Of a DNA stretch of 64,000 nt, positions 62,554 through 64,000 are shown piece by piece (the first letter of the stretch is position 1; each line of letters starts with the position of its first letter). Under the pieces are notes generated by a model. The model worked only from the letters and a program-made list of their open reading frames with translations, was not told where the DNA came from and made no database searches. Source of the stretch: CAVPMN01 sp963706425 (GTDB lineage: Bacteria > Actinomycetota > Acidimicrobiia > Acidimicrobiales > Acidimicrobilacustridaceae); the NCBI GenBank assembly GCA_963706425.1, contig CAVPMN010000020.1:682001-746000 (forward strand), in the 5' to 3' direction. The translations under genes and the position numbers were made by a program.

Positions 62554-63984
62554 TCAGTCGGTTCCCGGCCGTCGTTCCTGCTCGTGCTCGAAGTCGTCGG
62601 GCTCACCGTGGAACGACGAGGGCAGGGTGGCCAGCAGCTCGTCGCGCGTCGGCTCGCGTCGCTCGCGCGCCTCGGCGGGCAGCAGGTCGACGATGGCCGC
62701 CATGATGCGTGCCGTGTCGGCGTCCATGTCGTCGTGATCGAGCTCGAAGGGCTCGCCGACCGTGACCGAGACATGCGGCGGGCTGGTGACGTTGAGCAGG
62801 TTCGGGAGCTTGGCGTTGCGGGGCCAGACCTGCTCGGTGCCCCACAGCCCGAGGGGCACGATGGGCGCTCCCGACATGGCCGCCAGGCGGGCGGCTCCCC
62901 ATCGGCCCTTCAGCACCGGATCGAAGAACGCCCGACCACGCGGGATGGTGCCCTGCGGCATGATCGCCACCAGCTCGCCGGCTTCGAGGGCCGCGGCGGC
63001 TTCGCGCAGCGGCTCGTCGGAGCCGGTGCCCCGGTCGACCCGGATGCCGCCCATGGCCTTGGCGATGTCGCCGACGACCGGCGCGTCGAACACCTCCTTC
63101 TTGCCGAGGAAGCGCACCGGCCGACCGCGTTTGGCGATGGCGTAGCCCACCGCCAGCGGGTCGTAGTAGCTGCGGTGGTTGCCGCAGATGATGGCGGGAC
63201 CGTCGATCGGGATGTTGTCGGTGCCCGAGATGTGCAGGCGCGCGTAGGGGACCAGCTCGGGGCGGGCGAACGGGAAGATCACCTGTTGGGGCTCGACGCC
63301 GAGCAGCTTGGGCACGCCGGGCGGCACGTCGAGGAACTGCACCGGCCATCGGCGGGCCATGGCGAACAGCCGCAGGCGCGGATCGGGGTTCACCGCGATC
63401 GGATGGCCCACCTCCGAGAGCAACGGCACGTCGAACCAACTGTCGCTGTAGGCGTAGCTCTCGCCGAGGTCGACGCCGTGGTCGTCGGCCCACGTCCGCA
63501 CCGCTTCGAGCTTGCCCTTGCCCCACACGAACGGACCGTCGATGGTGCCGGTGTAGCTGCCGTCGCGCTCGCCGTAGGTGGTGGCCACCACGCCGTCGAG
63601 ACCGAGCCGGTCGGCGAGCGGCTTGACCATGTCGTAGGGGGTGGTGGTGGCGATGACCACCCGGCGACCAGCGGCCTGGTGCTCCTCGATGAGCACCTTG
63701 GCGAACGGCTGCACCTGGCCGGCCAGGATGTCGGCCGCCATCTCCCCCGCCTTGCGAGCGATCGAGCGGTCCCAGCCGGCGGCCAGCCGGGCGCCTTGGC
63801 GGGTCACGAACATCGAGGGCCGGTTCTCGCCGACCACGTTGAACACCTTGAACAGCAGCCCCTCGCCCGGGATGGGCCGGCCCGACAAGAGGCCCGCCGA
63901 GCGCAGCGCGGCCGAGATCACCGGTCCGCTGGCCCCGGCGAGCAGGGTGCGGTCGAGATCGAAGATGGCGGCGCCCGTGCCCAT
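62554..63984 (-). CDS. HAD-IB phosphatase fused to PlsC acyltransferase
   Basis: A 476-aa protein that could dephosphorylate and acylate in one chain. The HAD domain (about 1-215) has GAAIFDLDRTLLAG, RRVVIATTTPYDMV and SYAYSDSWFDVPLLSEVG, with all catalytic residues. The PlsC domain (about 245-440) has the HX4D box CGNHRSYYDPLAVGYAIA. IMPQGTIPRGRAFFDPVLKG carries Pro-Gln-Gly-Thr where most PlsC enzymes have PEGT. IVPLGLWGTEQVW follows. The fusion is known in actinobacteria. It may act in phosphatidate or triacylglycerol synthesis. Confidence 0.9.
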   Translation of the reverse strand: MGTGAAIFDLDRTLLAGASGPVISAALRSAGLLSGRPIPGEGLLFKVFNVVGENRPSMFVTRQGARLAAGWDRSIARKAGEMAADILAGQVQPFAKVLIEEHQAAGRRVVIATTTPYDMVKPLADRLGLDGVVATTYGERDGSYTGTIDGPFVWGKGKLEAVRTWADDHGVDLGESYAYSDSWFDVPLLSEVGHPIAVNPDPRLRLFAMARRWPVQFLDVPPGVPKLLGVEPQQVIFPFARPELVPYARLHISGTDNIPIDGPAIICGNHRSYYDPLAVGYAIAKRGRPVRFLGKKEVFDAPVVGDIAKAMGGIRVDRGTGSDEPLREAAAALEAGELVAIMPQGTIPRGRAFFDPVLKGRWGAARLAAMSGAPIVPLGLWGTEQVWPRNAKLPNLLNVTSPPHVSVTVGEPFELDHDDMDADTARIMAAIVDLLPAEARERREPTRDELLATLPSSFHGEPDDFEHEQERRPGTD

Positions 63985-64000
63985 GCCCGCACCGTAGCCC

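Noticed and set aside
1..64000. tRNA, rRNA and CRISPR features
   Set aside because: No cloverleaf with a CCA end, rRNA block or regularly spaced repeat was seen in the intergenic spaces by eye; a tRNAscan or CRISPR search was not possible here.

Overview
This window is a high-GC (roughly 70%), gene-dense bacterial chromosome segment. Gene order and content point to Actinomycetota, most likely an Acidimicrobiia-type lineage: rpoD directly behind dnaG, an era-corC-ybeY-phoH block, recO-uppS, single-chain glycyl-tRNA synthetase, a small BldC-like HTH protein, an actinobacterial Tad pilus locus, many GTG starts, and several genes whose start codon sits 6-8 nt after a TANNNT -10 element (probable leaderless mRNAs). 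The lineage is an inference; no rRNA is present to confirm it.

Layout. 1-5.3 kb (minus): the 5' part of rpoD, dnaG and ppdK. 5.4-11 kb: a PAS-GAF-GGDEF protein, glyS, an RDD membrane protein, recO and uppS. 11-18 kb: a DinG-type helicase, then era, a CorC/HlyC membrane protein, ybeY and phoH in one overlapping block, a protein with two Sm-like repeats, and the BldC-like protein. 18-27 kb: a Tad/Flp pilus locus (cpaB-like, cpaE, then cpaF, tadB, tadC, a small pilin-like protein, two TadE-like proteins and a TadG-like protein). It is split between cpaE and cpaF by an antisense pair, an enoyl-CoA hydratase and an APH-family kinase. The kinase is bracketed by 17-bp direct repeats and looks like an insertion. 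27-29.3 kb: a secreted GSDH/PQQ-type dehydrogenase with Ig-like modules. 29.4-40.1 kb: an exopolysaccharide cluster (two sulfotransferases, WbaP-like initiating transferase, three GT4 enzymes, Wzy-like polymerase, Wzx-like flippase, and a convergent Wzz/BY-kinase). 40-46 kb: small membrane and zinc-ribbon proteins, an MFS transporter, murF, ddl and a YihY protein. 46-52.8 kb: a TetR regulator divergent from a four-gene operon (acyl-CoA-reductase-like protein fused to a HAD domain, zinc alcohol dehydrogenase, LarA-type protein, PlsC acyltransferase). 52.8-64 kb: a lipoprotein, gltB, a MauE-like protein, a DUF4190-like protein, GntR divergent from aconitase, and a HAD-PlsC fusion.

The strongest overall signal concerns the sequence itself. 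About 20 reading-frame breaks interrupt well-conserved genes (ppdK, dinG, cpaE, tadC, murF, the aconitase gene, glycosyltransferases and others). Nearly all (18 of 20) fit one surplus base, often in a short homopolymer or GC repeat. I read these as consensus errors and annotate the genes as continuous. No rRNA, tRNA, CRISPR array, transposase or integrase was seen.

The most interesting biology is the TetR-controlled FAR/HAD-ADH-LarA-PlsC operon, the APH insertion, the unusual leader with three small hairpins before the polysaccharide-initiating transferase, and the sulfated-polysaccharide gene set.
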